Of a stretch of 64,000 bases of DNA, positions 49,851 to 58,451 are shown one piece after another. This stretch comes from Thauera terpenica 58Eu (GTDB lineage: Bacteria; Pseudomonadota; Gammaproteobacteria; Burkholderiales; Rhodocyclaceae). The notes beneath the pieces were generated by a model. It was given only the letters and a program-made list of their open reading frames with translations, had not been told where the DNA came from and made no database searches. Both the position numbers and the translations under genes were made by a program. The stretch covers positions 62,001 to 126,000 of the forward strand of contig NZ_ATJV01000002.1 in assembly GCF_000443165.1 (NCBI RefSeq), given 5' to 3'. Numbering within the stretch: position 1 is the first letter of the stretch; each line of letters begins with the position of its first letter.

Positions 49851-50831
49851 TCATTTTTCCATGCGCGCGCGGTGGCGGGTGCCGAACAAATGTGTTGCGT
49901 CCTTGACCAGCAATCTGGCCAACTCGTCGTAAGTCGTCCATTCGTCGGCGTCACTGATCGAGACGTGGGTAAACACCTCGGGCAGCTTGCGCATCAGAAA
50001 TGGCAGGTCGCTGGCCTTATGCACCATGAAGCGACAAGGCATACCCCGCGCCAGCGCGTAACCCGCCTCGAACAAGGCGCTGCTGACCAGGCGCTGCGGG
50101 TAGATCAGCACGAAGTTCGTGCTGTCGTGCAAGGCCTTGAGGTCGGTTTTTGCACTTGCGCCATAGCTGTCAAAGTCATCCATCGACGCGATGTTCTCGA
50201 GCGCGCAGTACACGCGCAGGTCACAGCTGTCGCGCAGCGCGCTGACCACCTTCATCGCGTCAGCGCGAAAGGCCTTGTACTGCACATCGGTTTCGAAGGC
50301 CGCCATCGGCACGGAAAGGAACACGTCGTAGGACGGATCGCTGCGCACCGCCGCTTTTACCGCGGCCTCCAGCTCTGGCCACACCGCATCGAACGAGCCT
50401 TTCAAGCCCAGCGGCTTCATCGGCGAGCCCAGGCTGAGGTTGATCGATTCGAACAGGCGCTGCATGCCCTCACGGTCGAAGCGGGTGCTGTTGAAGCGCG
50501 CCATCGGATCGACCAGGTCAGTGACGTCACCCTCGAGCTGCACCGCCACCAATTTGAGCCCCGGCAGTTTGCCGGCCACCGCACCCGCCTCGAACATCAC
50601 CCACGGCGAGGCGGCGTTGCGCTGGGTCAGGCACACAATCGCCAAACGCGTGCTCTCCAGCGCGGAGCGCAGTTCGGTGAACCATTCCTGCCCAAGCTGA
50701 ATGTCCTTGCTGGATATCCACGGCTGGGCGTCGTTGAACACACTGTCGATGGCGTGGCCAATCGCCTGCGCCGCCGCCTGGCTGGACTTGCCCGACCAGC
50801 TGAGGAAGATCGTCATCTTGTCCTGAGGCAT
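49851..50831 (-). CDS. TIR domain protein with C-terminal nucleoside deoxyribosyltransferase-like domain
   Basis: A 326-residue two-domain protein. The N-terminal part (about 5-130) looks like a TIR_2-type domain: MTIFLSWSGKSSQAAAQAI, then RLAIVCLTQRNAASPWVMFEAGAVAG with a likely catalytic Glu81. The C-terminal part (about 165-300) starts YDVFLSVPMAAFE and ends with LFEAGYALARGMPCRFMV, the NDT-like Glu-containing motif (Glu255). TIR and NDT folds are related and many cleave NAD+ or nucleosides. ATG 50831 has GGAGAA 4 nt upstream; ATG 50843 is also possible. Its position beside Wadjet and a broken toxin-antitoxin locus suggests a defence role, not shown. Confidence 0.72.
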   Translation of the reverse strand: MPQDKMTIFLSWSGKSSQAAAQAIGHAIDSVFNDAQPWISSKDIQLGQEWFTELRSALESTRLAIVCLTQRNAASPWVMFEAGAVAGKLPGLKLVAVQLEGDVTDLVDPMARFNSTRFDREGMQRLFESINLSLGSPMKPLGLKGSFDAVWPELEAAVKAAVRSDPSYDVFLSVPMAAFETDVQYKAFRADAMKVVSALRDSCDLRVYCALENIASMDDFDSYGASAKTDLKALHDSTNFVLIYPQRLVSSALFEAGYALARGMPCRFMVHKASDLPFLMRKLPEVFTHVSISDADEWTTYDELARLLVKDATHLFGTRHRARMEK

Positions 50832-50967
50832 CGCGTTCTCCATGTGTCGAAGGCATCGGTTGGGTCCATGCGTGAGCGCGACAGCGCGGCATGGCATGTG
50901 ACTGAATTGCAGAGCAAGTGAACGATCAGCGGCGATTTCATGGTCATCGCTCGCCAGCAACATCAAG

Positions 50968-51116
50968 TCAGTCCGCAACGCTCACCGCAATCAGAATCTC
51001 AGCCGGAATGCCCAGATCGTGGTGCAATCTACGGATCATGCCAAGTGTCAGAGGGCGCTTGTGGTTCAGGACTTCGTAGACGCGCTTGCTCCTGCCGATG
51101 AACGGCTCCAGATCCA
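50968..51116 (-). pseudogene. higA antitoxin remnant (3' part)
   Basis: The reading frame encodes the C-terminal half of a HigA/XRE-type antitoxin: RLDLEPFIGRSKRVYEVLNH followed by KRPLTLGMIRRLHHDLGIPAEILI. The N-terminal about 70 residues expected for HigA are absent and replaced directly by the end of the higB remnant, so the gene was cut by an internal deletion. Confidence 0.75.
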
Positions 51117-51272
51117 GACGGTTTCTGCGTCCACCTCGTCGTATCCTTTGTGGGTAACGACGAATTTCACGTAGACGGCCTGCAGCCTGCAAACGATGGT
51201 CACGATCAAGCGATAGTCGTTTCCTTTGATGTTGAAAACGACACGCCGGTTCTTGAGGATGCTGGCGCTGGC
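51117..51272 (-). pseudogene. higB toxin remnant (3' part)
   Basis: In a second frame the sequence reads ASILKNRRVVFNIKGNDYRL, then IVTIVCRLQAVYVKFVVTHK and GYDEVDAETV, the C-terminal half of a HigB-type mRNA interferase. The first about 40 residues are missing: an in-frame stop precedes the homology at 51273. The frame then runs into higA sequence and stops at 51066. Toxin and antitoxin parts are joined by a deletion near 51110-51120. Confidence 0.75.
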
Positions 51273-51386
51273 CTACTGTGATCACAACTCCCTTGAAGAT
51301 AATAGTCCCGAAGTGCAAATGCAGGCGCTCGACAAGCGCTCGCATTGTTGCCAACATCGGACGCAGACCCCCTCAGAACCCAAGCC

Positions 51387-52904
51387 ATGCCATTTACGGA
51401 CACATCGGCCGACCTGTTCCGACACGTCAGCGCGGACAAGGCCGGCATCTACCGCAGCATCATGGCGAGTTTCGCCGCGGCAAAGCGTCAGTTCAGGCTT
51501 CACATGCGCCCCGACGAGGTGCTGGCCGAAGCGCACTGGACCGATGGCCTGCCCAGGCTCGAGGAGGTCCAGGTCGCGCTCGCCCAGCTCGCCGAGTGGG
51601 GCAACCTCGAGGCACAACCCGACACCGCGCGCGTCGCCAGCATCAGCGATTTTTACCGCGCCCGCTTCCTCTATCGCCTGTCCCATGGTGGTGAGGCCGT
51701 CGAGACGGCGCTTGCCGCCTTCGCCCAAGCGCTCGGTCGGCGGGCCGAGCTGCAGACCGTGGCGCTCGAAGACATCGCGAGCCGGCTCAAGACCTTGCTC
51801 GCGCTGGCCGACGCGCCGACGCTGGACGCGGCCAAGCTGCACGAAACCCTGCGCGATCTGGTGCGCGTGTTCGAGAGCCTCGCCGACAACGCCCAGGCCT
51901 TCATGGCCGGCATGGCACGCAGCATTGAGCTGCAGCAAGCCGATGCGAGCGCGGTGCTGGCCTACAAGCAACGCCTGATCAACTACCTCGAGCGCTTCAT
52001 CGGCGACTTCGTCGGGCGCTCCGGTGCGATCGCGCAGCACATTTCCCTGCTGCATCCGCGCATCGATCCACTGCTGTGGGCGGCCGCGCAGCGCGAGGCG
52101 CGCGACGCGGCGCCCGGCGACCAGCAAGCGCAGGCTGACGCGCTCGCCCAGCGCCAGCAGGCCTGGCGCGAACGCTGGGGTGGCCTGCGCGGCTGGTTCG
52201 TCAGCACCCATCATGAACCGCCACAGGCCGAGGTCCTGCGCTCGAAGGCACGCGCGGCGATTCCGCAGCTGCTGGCCGCAGTCGCGGCGCTCAATGAGCG
52301 GCGCAGCGGGCGTAGCGACCGCTCGGCTGACTTCCGCGTGCTCGCTGGCTGGTTCGCGACCTGCGGCAGCGACGACGATGCCCACCGTCTGGGACGCGCC
52401 GCCTTCGCCCTCAATCCGGCACGCCATTTCTCGCTCAACCCCGACGCCGACAATGAGCTTCCGGCCACCACGCCGTGGGCCGAGGCGCCGCCGCTGCGCA
52501 TCCATCCGCGCCTGCGCGAGTACGGCGAAGCCGCTCCGCGCGGGCCCTTGCCCAAGGTGCGCGAGCGCAACGAGGAGCGCGCCCTGCTCGCGCGCCAGTT
52601 GCGTGAGGAGCATCTGCAGGTCGAAGCCGCGCGCGCACGCCTGGCCAGCGGCCGAACGACGCGCCTGTCGGAGATCGGGCAGCTCGACCCGCACGCCTTC
52701 GCGCTGTTCCTGTCACTGCTCGGCGAGGCGCTGAGCGCGCAGTCCTCGCCCGAAGGCGTGGTTGAGCGCCAGACCGGCGACGGCCTGCTGCACATCCGCC
52801 TGGAGCCGCTGGAGGCGCACACACGCGCTGAAGTGAGCACCGATGCCGGCGTCTTTGCCGGTCGCGACCACCTCATCACGATCACCGCCACCCAAGCCCC
52901 CTGA
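51387..52904 (+). CDS. jetA: Wadjet anti-plasmid system protein JetA (TIGR02677/DUF2397)
   Basis: A 505-residue protein of the DUF2397 family, first gene of a four-gene Wadjet operon. It starts MPFTDTSADLFRHVSADKAGIYRSIM and is largely helical with winged-helix-like segments, as expected for the kleisin-type subunit of the SMC-like complex (role by analogy with characterised Wadjet). ATG 51387 is the family start; a 14-codon extension is also open. The stop shares one base with jetB (TGATG). Confidence 0.9.
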   Translation: MPFTDTSADLFRHVSADKAGIYRSIMASFAAAKRQFRLHMRPDEVLAEAHWTDGLPRLEEVQVALAQLAEWGNLEAQPDTARVASISDFYRARFLYRLSHGGEAVETALAAFAQALGRRAELQTVALEDIASRLKTLLALADAPTLDAAKLHETLRDLVRVFESLADNAQAFMAGMARSIELQQADASAVLAYKQRLINYLERFIGDFVGRSGAIAQHISLLHPRIDPLLWAAAQREARDAAPGDQQAQADALAQRQQAWRERWGGLRGWFVSTHHEPPQAEVLRSKARAAIPQLLAAVAALNERRSGRSDRSADFRVLAGWFATCGSDDDAHRLGRAAFALNPARHFSLNPDADNELPATTPWAEAPPLRIHPRLREYGEAAPRGPLPKVRERNEERALLARQLREEHLQVEAARARLASGRTTRLSEIGQLDPHAFALFLSLLGEALSAQSSPEGVVERQTGDGLLHIRLEPLEAHTRAEVSTDAGVFAGRDHLITITATQAP

Positions 52905-54196
52905 TGACAAGCGACAGCACCACAATCGGCCAGCAGCAGGCCCTTCATCAACGCGAGGAGTTCACCGCCGCGCTGCGCGCCCTGCTGATGAGGCCGCTGA
53001 TGACGCCGGCGCACGCAGAGTTCGCCGCCGTGCGTCGCCACGCCGAGGCCTTGCGCGAATGGTTCGTCCGCGAGGCCGGCTGGCCTCTGCATATCGAACG
53101 CGATGCGGCGCGCCTGTACAAGCGCCCGGCCGATGTGCGCGACGCCAGCCGCGGGCTGCCCGGCTACGAGCGCCGCCGCTACGTGTTGCTATGCCTGGCC
53201 TGCGCGGTCCTGGAGCGCGCAGACCCGCAGATCACCCTGCGCGTGCTCGGCGACCGCTTGCTCGTCCTCGCCGCAGACCCCGCGCTGGCAGCCCTCGGCT
53301 TCAGCTTCACCCTGCAGGCACAGCACGAACGGCGGGAGCTGGTCGCGGTATGCCGCACCCTGCTCGAGCTTGGCGTCCTCAATCGCGTGGCCGGTGATGA
53401 GGAGAGTTTCATACACGGTGGCCACGGCGGCCCGGACAGTCTCCATGACGCGCTCTACGACGTGCACCGGCGGGTACTCGCCGGCGTGCTCGCGGCATCG
53501 CGCGGCCCGTCCACCTGGCCGGCGGACGAAGCCCCGGCCACGCTCGAGGCACGGCTCGCGGCGCTGGTGGTGGAGCCGGTGCCGGACAGCGACGAGGGCC
53601 GGCGCACGGCGCTGCGCCACCACCTCGCGCGCCGCCTGCTCGACGACCCGGTGATCTACCTCGACCGCCTCGACGTCGACCAGCGCGCCTATTTCATGAA
53701 CCAGCGCGGCACGATGGCCTCCCGGCTGTGCGACGCCACCGGGCTGGTCGCCGAACAACGCGCCGAGGGCCTGGCGCTGGCCGACGAGGACGGTGAACTG
53801 ACCGACGTGGCGATGCCGGCCGAGGGTACCGAAGCGCATGTCACCCTGCTCGTGGCCGAGTTCCTCTCCAGTCGATCTTCGCGCGGCTCGGGCGATCGCT
53901 CCGGACCGGGAACACCGCACGCCGCGCCTAAGGATGGCTACGCGAGCACCGACGAGGTTGCTGCATTCATCGCTAGCGCGCGCCAAGGTTTCGGCAAGTT
54001 CTGGCGCAAATCCGCGCGCGAGCCAGGCGCGGAACACGAACTGGCGGCAACCGCGCTCGAACGCCTGCAGCGTCTTCAGCTGCTCGAACGCAACGGTGCC
54101 GAAGTGCGCCCCTTGCCAGCGCTGGCACGTTTCGCCGTTGGCGAGGCCGAGCTCAGGCCGGCGCCACCGGCCGCCACCGGAACCCTCTTCGACTGA
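52904..54196 (+). CDS. jetB: Wadjet anti-plasmid system protein JetB (TIGR02678/DUF2398)
   Basis: A 430-residue DUF2398-family protein. It resembles the MukE/KITE-like subunit position of SMC complexes. Features include LREWFVREAGWPLHIERDAARLYKRP near the N-terminus, GYERRRYVLLCLACAVLERADPQITL, and a middle section DPVIYLDRLDVDQRAYFMNQRG. Its start overlaps the jetA stop. It ends 10 bp before the TTG start of jetC. Confidence 0.9.
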   Translation: MTSDSTTIGQQQALHQREEFTAALRALLMRPLMTPAHAEFAAVRRHAEALREWFVREAGWPLHIERDAARLYKRPADVRDASRGLPGYERRRYVLLCLACAVLERADPQITLRVLGDRLLVLAADPALAALGFSFTLQAQHERRELVAVCRTLLELGVLNRVAGDEESFIHGGHGGPDSLHDALYDVHRRVLAGVLAASRGPSTWPADEAPATLEARLAALVVEPVPDSDEGRRTALRHHLARRLLDDPVIYLDRLDVDQRAYFMNQRGTMASRLCDATGLVAEQRAEGLALADEDGELTDVAMPAEGTEAHVTLLVAEFLSSRSSRGSGDRSGPGTPHAAPKDGYASTDEVAAFIASARQGFGKFWRKSAREPGAEHELAATALERLQRLQLLERNGAEVRPLPALARFAVGEAELRPAPPAATGTLFD

Positions 54197-54206
54197 GACC
54201 TCGACC

Positions 54207-57200
54207 TTGAATACTCTGGACTCCCTGTTCGCAAGCCCGTCCGCCCAGGCGAGGACCGACGCGCTTCCTGCCCTCCCGCAGCCCACGCTGGCGCGCTGGC
54301 AACCCCTGCGCATCGGCCTCGTCGAGCTGTTCCACTACGACAGCGAGGAGTTCTGGTTCCACGATGGCCACCTGCTGCTGCGCGGCAACAATGGCACAGG
54401 CAAATCCAAGGTGCTGTCACTGACCCTGCCCTTCCTGTTCGATGCCCAACTCAAGCCATCACGGATCGAACCCGATGGCGACGCCGGCAAGAAAATGGCC
54501 TGGAACCTGCTGCTCGGCAAGCTCGACCGCCGCATCGGCTATGCATGGATCGAGCTCGGTCGCATCACCGACGATGGCGAGCCCGACTACCTGACCCTCG
54601 GCTGCGGGCTGTCCGCGGTGGCGGCGCGGACCCAGGTTGTTGCGTGGTTCTTCGTGCTCGAAAGGCAACGCATCGGCGAAGACCTATGGCTCACCAGCCC
54701 GGCACGCAGCGTACTCACCCGCGAACGCCTGAAGGAAGCATTGCACGATCACGGCCAGGTGTTCGACACCGCCACCGCATACCGGCGCGCGGTCGACGAG
54801 CGCCTGTTCCAGCTCGGCGCCGTGCGTTATGCGGCCCTGATGGATACCCTGGTCCAATTGCGCCAGCCACAACTGTCCAGAAAGCCCGATGAAGGCAAAC
54901 TCTCCGACGCGCTGACCGAGGCGCTGCCGCCACTGTCGGCCGAGTTGCTGACCGACGTCGCCGACGCACTCAACCAGCTCGAGGAATACCGCCGCGAATT
55001 GCAGGATTACGAAGCACTGGCGAAGGCCGTCGGCCAGTTCACCCAGCGCTACCAGCGTTACGCCGCGATCAACGCGCGCCGACAGGCCCGCGCCCTGCGC
55101 AGCGCACAGAGCGGCCATGACTCCGCCAGCCGCAGCCTCAACGAGGCCCGCAGCGCCTGGCAGGCCGCGCAGCAGGCCGAGGCACAGGCGCAGGCCCGCC
55201 TCGAGGCGGTGGACGCCGCCTTGTTCGCCGCCCGCACCCGGCTCGAGCAGCTGCAGTCCGACCCGGCGATGAAGGACGCGAATCGCCTGAATCAGGCCGA
55301 ACGCGACGCCGAATCGCGCGCAGCCGACCGCGCCGATGCGACGCGAATGAATGCCGAGGCACTCGCTCGCCTCGAGCGCGAGCAACAAGCGCTCGCGGAA
55401 CGGGGCACGCGCCAGACACAGGCCGAACAGGCGCTCATCAGCGCCCGCGAGGACCTCACCGCGGCGGCACTGGCCAGCGGCACGGCCGAGCCGTGGAGAA
55501 GCAGTCCGCTGGCGGTGCTCCCGGCCGCCGCACTGGCGACACTCGGCGAGCAGCCCCTCGACACGGCCCGCAATGAGCTGCGCCAGGCAACGGTTATTCG
55601 ACGCGAACAGCTCGCCCTGGTACAGCGCCGTGTCAGCGAGGTGGCCCAGGCCGAGGCCGTCCACGCAAGCCGGCAACAGACCCGTGACGAGCGACAGGAC
55701 GAAACCGAAGCGGCCGCTGCCCGCCGCAATGTAGCCGATGCTGCAGTGGAGTCCGAAGGCAGCCGCGTGGTCGAGGCCTGGCAGGAACACTTCACGAACC
55801 TGCAGGTGCTGCAGGTGAATGAGGCGCCGCTGCCCGCGCTGGCCGCGTGGGTCGCCAACCTGCAAGGTGACAACCCCGCCCGTGCCGCCTTGTCGTCAGC
55901 CCAGCAGCGCACCGCCGACGATCTGGCACAGCAGCGCGCCGGACACCTCGCTGCACGGCAAGCCCTGCACGACGAGCAGGCGACGCTGAGCGCCGAGCAC
56001 GAGCGCCTCACGCAGGGCGAAGACGCCAGCCCGCCGCCACCTTATACCCGCGGCGCCGAGGCGCGCAGGCACTTGGCCGGTGCGCCGCTGTGGCAGCTGG
56101 TCGATTTTCGCGAGCATGTCGACACCGCCCAGCGTGCCGGCCTTGAAGCCGCGCTTGAGGCCGCCGGGCTCCTCGACGCCTGGGTCACCCCCGATGGTCG
56201 CCTGCTGGGGGCCGACAGCGCAGCGCCCGTGCACGACACCCAGTGGCTGGAGCGCCAGGCCCATGAGGCCTCGCTCGCCGCGTGGCTCACCCCATCCGCG
56301 GCGGCGACAAGGCCCGGCATCGACGCCGCGCAGCTGACACGCCTGCTCGAAGGCCTCGCCTGCTCCACCCACGACGACGGCCAGGCCGAAGGCTGGATTG
56401 CACCCGACGGCCGCTTTCGCCTCGGCGCCCTGGCCGGGCGCTGGCACAAGCCACAGGCCAGCTACATCGGCTTCGCCGCCCGCGCCGCCGCACGTGCGCG
56501 GCGGCGCGCGGAGATCGAGCTTCGCCTGGGCGAGATCGCCGAGGCTGCACACCGCATCGACCAGGCGCTGGCCGAGCTCGTACGGCAGCAGACGCGAGCG
56601 GCCGCCGAATGGCAGGACGCCCCCACCGACGAGAACCTGCGCGCCGCCCACGCTGACGCCGCGGCTGGGGAGCGCGAGTTCCAGGCTGCGCGCAGCCGGC
56701 TCGAAGAAGCCCAGCGCCAGCTGCACGCAGCCAGCGCTGCCCTGCAAAGCCGCCGCGATGCGCTGGCAGCCGACGCCGCCGACCTGCACCTGCCCACCCA
56801 GTCCGCAGCGCTGGAAGCTGTCGGCACCGCGCTGCTGCACTTCGGCGAGACCGTGCACGGTCTCTTCCAGGTGGTGCACGCACTGCGCCTGGCGGTGAGC
56901 GAACTCGCCCGCCAGCAAGAGCGGACACACGAAGCCGAGGCCGACGCGCGCCAGCGCGCCGAGCAGCTTGCCGAGCGCCACCGACAGGCCGAGGAGACCC
57001 AGGTGCGGCTCACCACCTTGCGCGAATCGATCGGCGCCCGCGTCGAGGAGCTGCAAGCGCGGCTGCGCGAGGCGCGCGCTGCGGTGAGCGACGGCGAACG
57101 CCAGGCCAAGACCGAAGGCGAAGCCCTGCGCACGGCCGGCGAAGCCCGCGCCCGCGGCGAACAGAAAGTGTCCGACGCCGATACCACTCTGCAGGAACGC

Positions 57201-58451
57201 GCCGACACCCGCCAACGCGCCATCGCCCAGCTGCAAGGCTTTGCCGCCACCGGCTTGCTGTCTGCCGCGCTGCCCGCGGCCGAGTTGCCCGATCTGCGTG
57301 CACCGTGGACGATAGAGCCGGCGCTCACGCTCGCCCGCCGCACCGAGCAGGCGTTGGCACAGGTGGTGGACGACGACGACGCGTGGACGCGCATCCAGAG
57401 CCAGATCTCCCACGACTATGGCGAGCTCGGGCGGGCGCTGACCGCGCTCGGCCAGCAGGCCCAGGCCGACACCAGTGACTACGGCATGGTGGTCAGCGTC
57501 ATCTACCAGAACCGTGCGGAGCGCCCCGACCAGCTCAGCGCCCGGCTGGCCGCCGAGATCGCCCAGCGCCGTGAGCTGTTGACGGCGCGCGAGCGCACCC
57601 TGCTCGAAAACCACCTCCAGGCCGAGACCGCGGCCGAGATCCAGCGCCTGCTGCAGGCAGCCGAGCGCCAGATCGATGCGATCAACAAGGAGCTGCACAA
57701 GCGCCCGACGTCCACCGGAGTCAAGTTCCGCCTCTTGTGGCAAGCGCTGCCCGAGGGCGGCGAAGGCGCACCGGTGGGCCTGGAGGCCGCGCGCAAACGC
57801 CTGCTCAATACCAGCACCGACCTGTGGTCGGCCGCGGACCGGCGGGTGGTCGGCGAGATGCTGCACCAGCGCATCGCCGCCGAACGCCTGAAGACCGATG
57901 CGCTCGGCGGCAGTCTGCTCGAGCAGCTCGCGCAGGCGCTCGACTACCGGCGCTGGCATCGCTTCCGCGTCCAGCGTTGGCAGGATGGGCAGTGGCGTCC
58001 GCTCTCCGGCCCGGCCTCGAGCGGCGAACGCGCGCTCGGCCTGACGGTGCCGCTCTTCGCCGCCGTGTCGAGCTTCTACAGCCAGGCCAGCTACGCCTTT
58101 GCGCCCCGCCTGGTGCTGCTCGACGAAGCCTTTGCCGGCATCGACGACGCCGCCCGCGCGCATTGCATGGGCCTGATCCGCGAGTTCGACCTCGATTTCG
58201 TCATCACCAGCGAGCGTGAATGGGCCTGCTATGCCGAGCTGCCCGGCGTGGCGATCTGCCAGCTGCAGCGGCGCGAGGGCATCGACGCGGTGCATGTGTC
58301 ACGCTGGACTTGGGATGGCCGCGCGCGCCTGCATGCGGACGACCCGGATCGACGCTTTCCGCCTGAGGCTGAACCACCATCCGGCCCGCTTGATTCGCTG
58401 CACCACGAGGGGGCGCAGGCCTCCCCTGGGGCGGCCCGGCGCGCGCGCTGA
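54207..58451 (+). CDS. jetC: Wadjet anti-plasmid system SMC-like ATPase JetC (TIGR02680)
   Basis: A 1414-residue SMC/MukB-like ATPase. Walker A is LLRGNNGTGKSKVLSL near residues 58-73. A long Ala/Gln/Glu/Arg-rich coiled-coil region covers about 280-1180 with a hinge-like break near 610-760. The ABC signature region is GPASSGERALGLTVPLF, and Walker B is LVLLDEAFAGIDD near residue 1303. No ATG fits the start: the first in-frame Met follows the Walker A motif. TTG 54207 is the best choice. The stop overlaps jetD (TGATG). It would form the loop-extruding motor that senses small circular DNA. Confidence 0.92.
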   Translation: MNTLDSLFASPSAQARTDALPALPQPTLARWQPLRIGLVELFHYDSEEFWFHDGHLLLRGNNGTGKSKVLSLTLPFLFDAQLKPSRIEPDGDAGKKMAWNLLLGKLDRRIGYAWIELGRITDDGEPDYLTLGCGLSAVAARTQVVAWFFVLERQRIGEDLWLTSPARSVLTRERLKEALHDHGQVFDTATAYRRAVDERLFQLGAVRYAALMDTLVQLRQPQLSRKPDEGKLSDALTEALPPLSAELLTDVADALNQLEEYRRELQDYEALAKAVGQFTQRYQRYAAINARRQARALRSAQSGHDSASRSLNEARSAWQAAQQAEAQAQARLEAVDAALFAARTRLEQLQSDPAMKDANRLNQAERDAESRAADRADATRMNAEALARLEREQQALAERGTRQTQAEQALISAREDLTAAALASGTAEPWRSSPLAVLPAAALATLGEQPLDTARNELRQATVIRREQLALVQRRVSEVAQAEAVHASRQQTRDERQDETEAAAARRNVADAAVESEGSRVVEAWQEHFTNLQVLQVNEAPLPALAAWVANLQGDNPARAALSSAQQRTADDLAQQRAGHLAARQALHDEQATLSAEHERLTQGEDASPPPPYTRGAEARRHLAGAPLWQLVDFREHVDTAQRAGLEAALEAAGLLDAWVTPDGRLLGADSAAPVHDTQWLERQAHEASLAAWLTPSAAATRPGIDAAQLTRLLEGLACSTHDDGQAEGWIAPDGRFRLGALAGRWHKPQASYIGFAARAAARARRRAEIELRLGEIAEAAHRIDQALAELVRQQTRAAAEWQDAPTDENLRAAHADAAAGEREFQAARSRLEEAQRQLHAASAALQSRRDALAADAADLHLPTQSAALEAVGTALLHFGETVHGLFQVVHALRLAVSELARQQERTHEAEADARQRAEQLAERHRQAEETQVRLTTLRESIGARVEELQARLREARAAVSDGERQAKTEGEALRTAGEARARGEQKVSDADTTLQERADTRQRAIAQLQGFAATGLLSAALPAAELPDLRAPWTIEPALTLARRTEQALAQVVDDDDAWTRIQSQISHDYGELGRALTALGQQAQADTSDYGMVVSVIYQNRAERPDQLSARLAAEIAQRRELLTARERTLLENHLQAETAAEIQRLLQAAERQIDAINKELHKRPTSTGVKFRLLWQALPEGGEGAPVGLEAARKRLLNTSTDLWSAADRRVVGEMLHQRIAAERLKTDALGGSLLEQLAQALDYRRWHRFRVQRWQDGQWRPLSGPASSGERALGLTVPLFAAVSSFYSQASYAFAPRLVLLDEAFAGIDDAARAHCMGLIREFDLDFVITSEREWACYAELPGVAICQLQRREGIDAVHVSRWTWDGRARLHADDPDRRFPPEAEPPSGPLDSLHHEGAQASPGAARRAR

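Noticed and set aside
55896-58295. 799-codon antisense open frame across jetC
   Set aside because: High-GC coding sequence leaves long antisense frames open. The opposite strand has clear Walker motifs and coiled coil.
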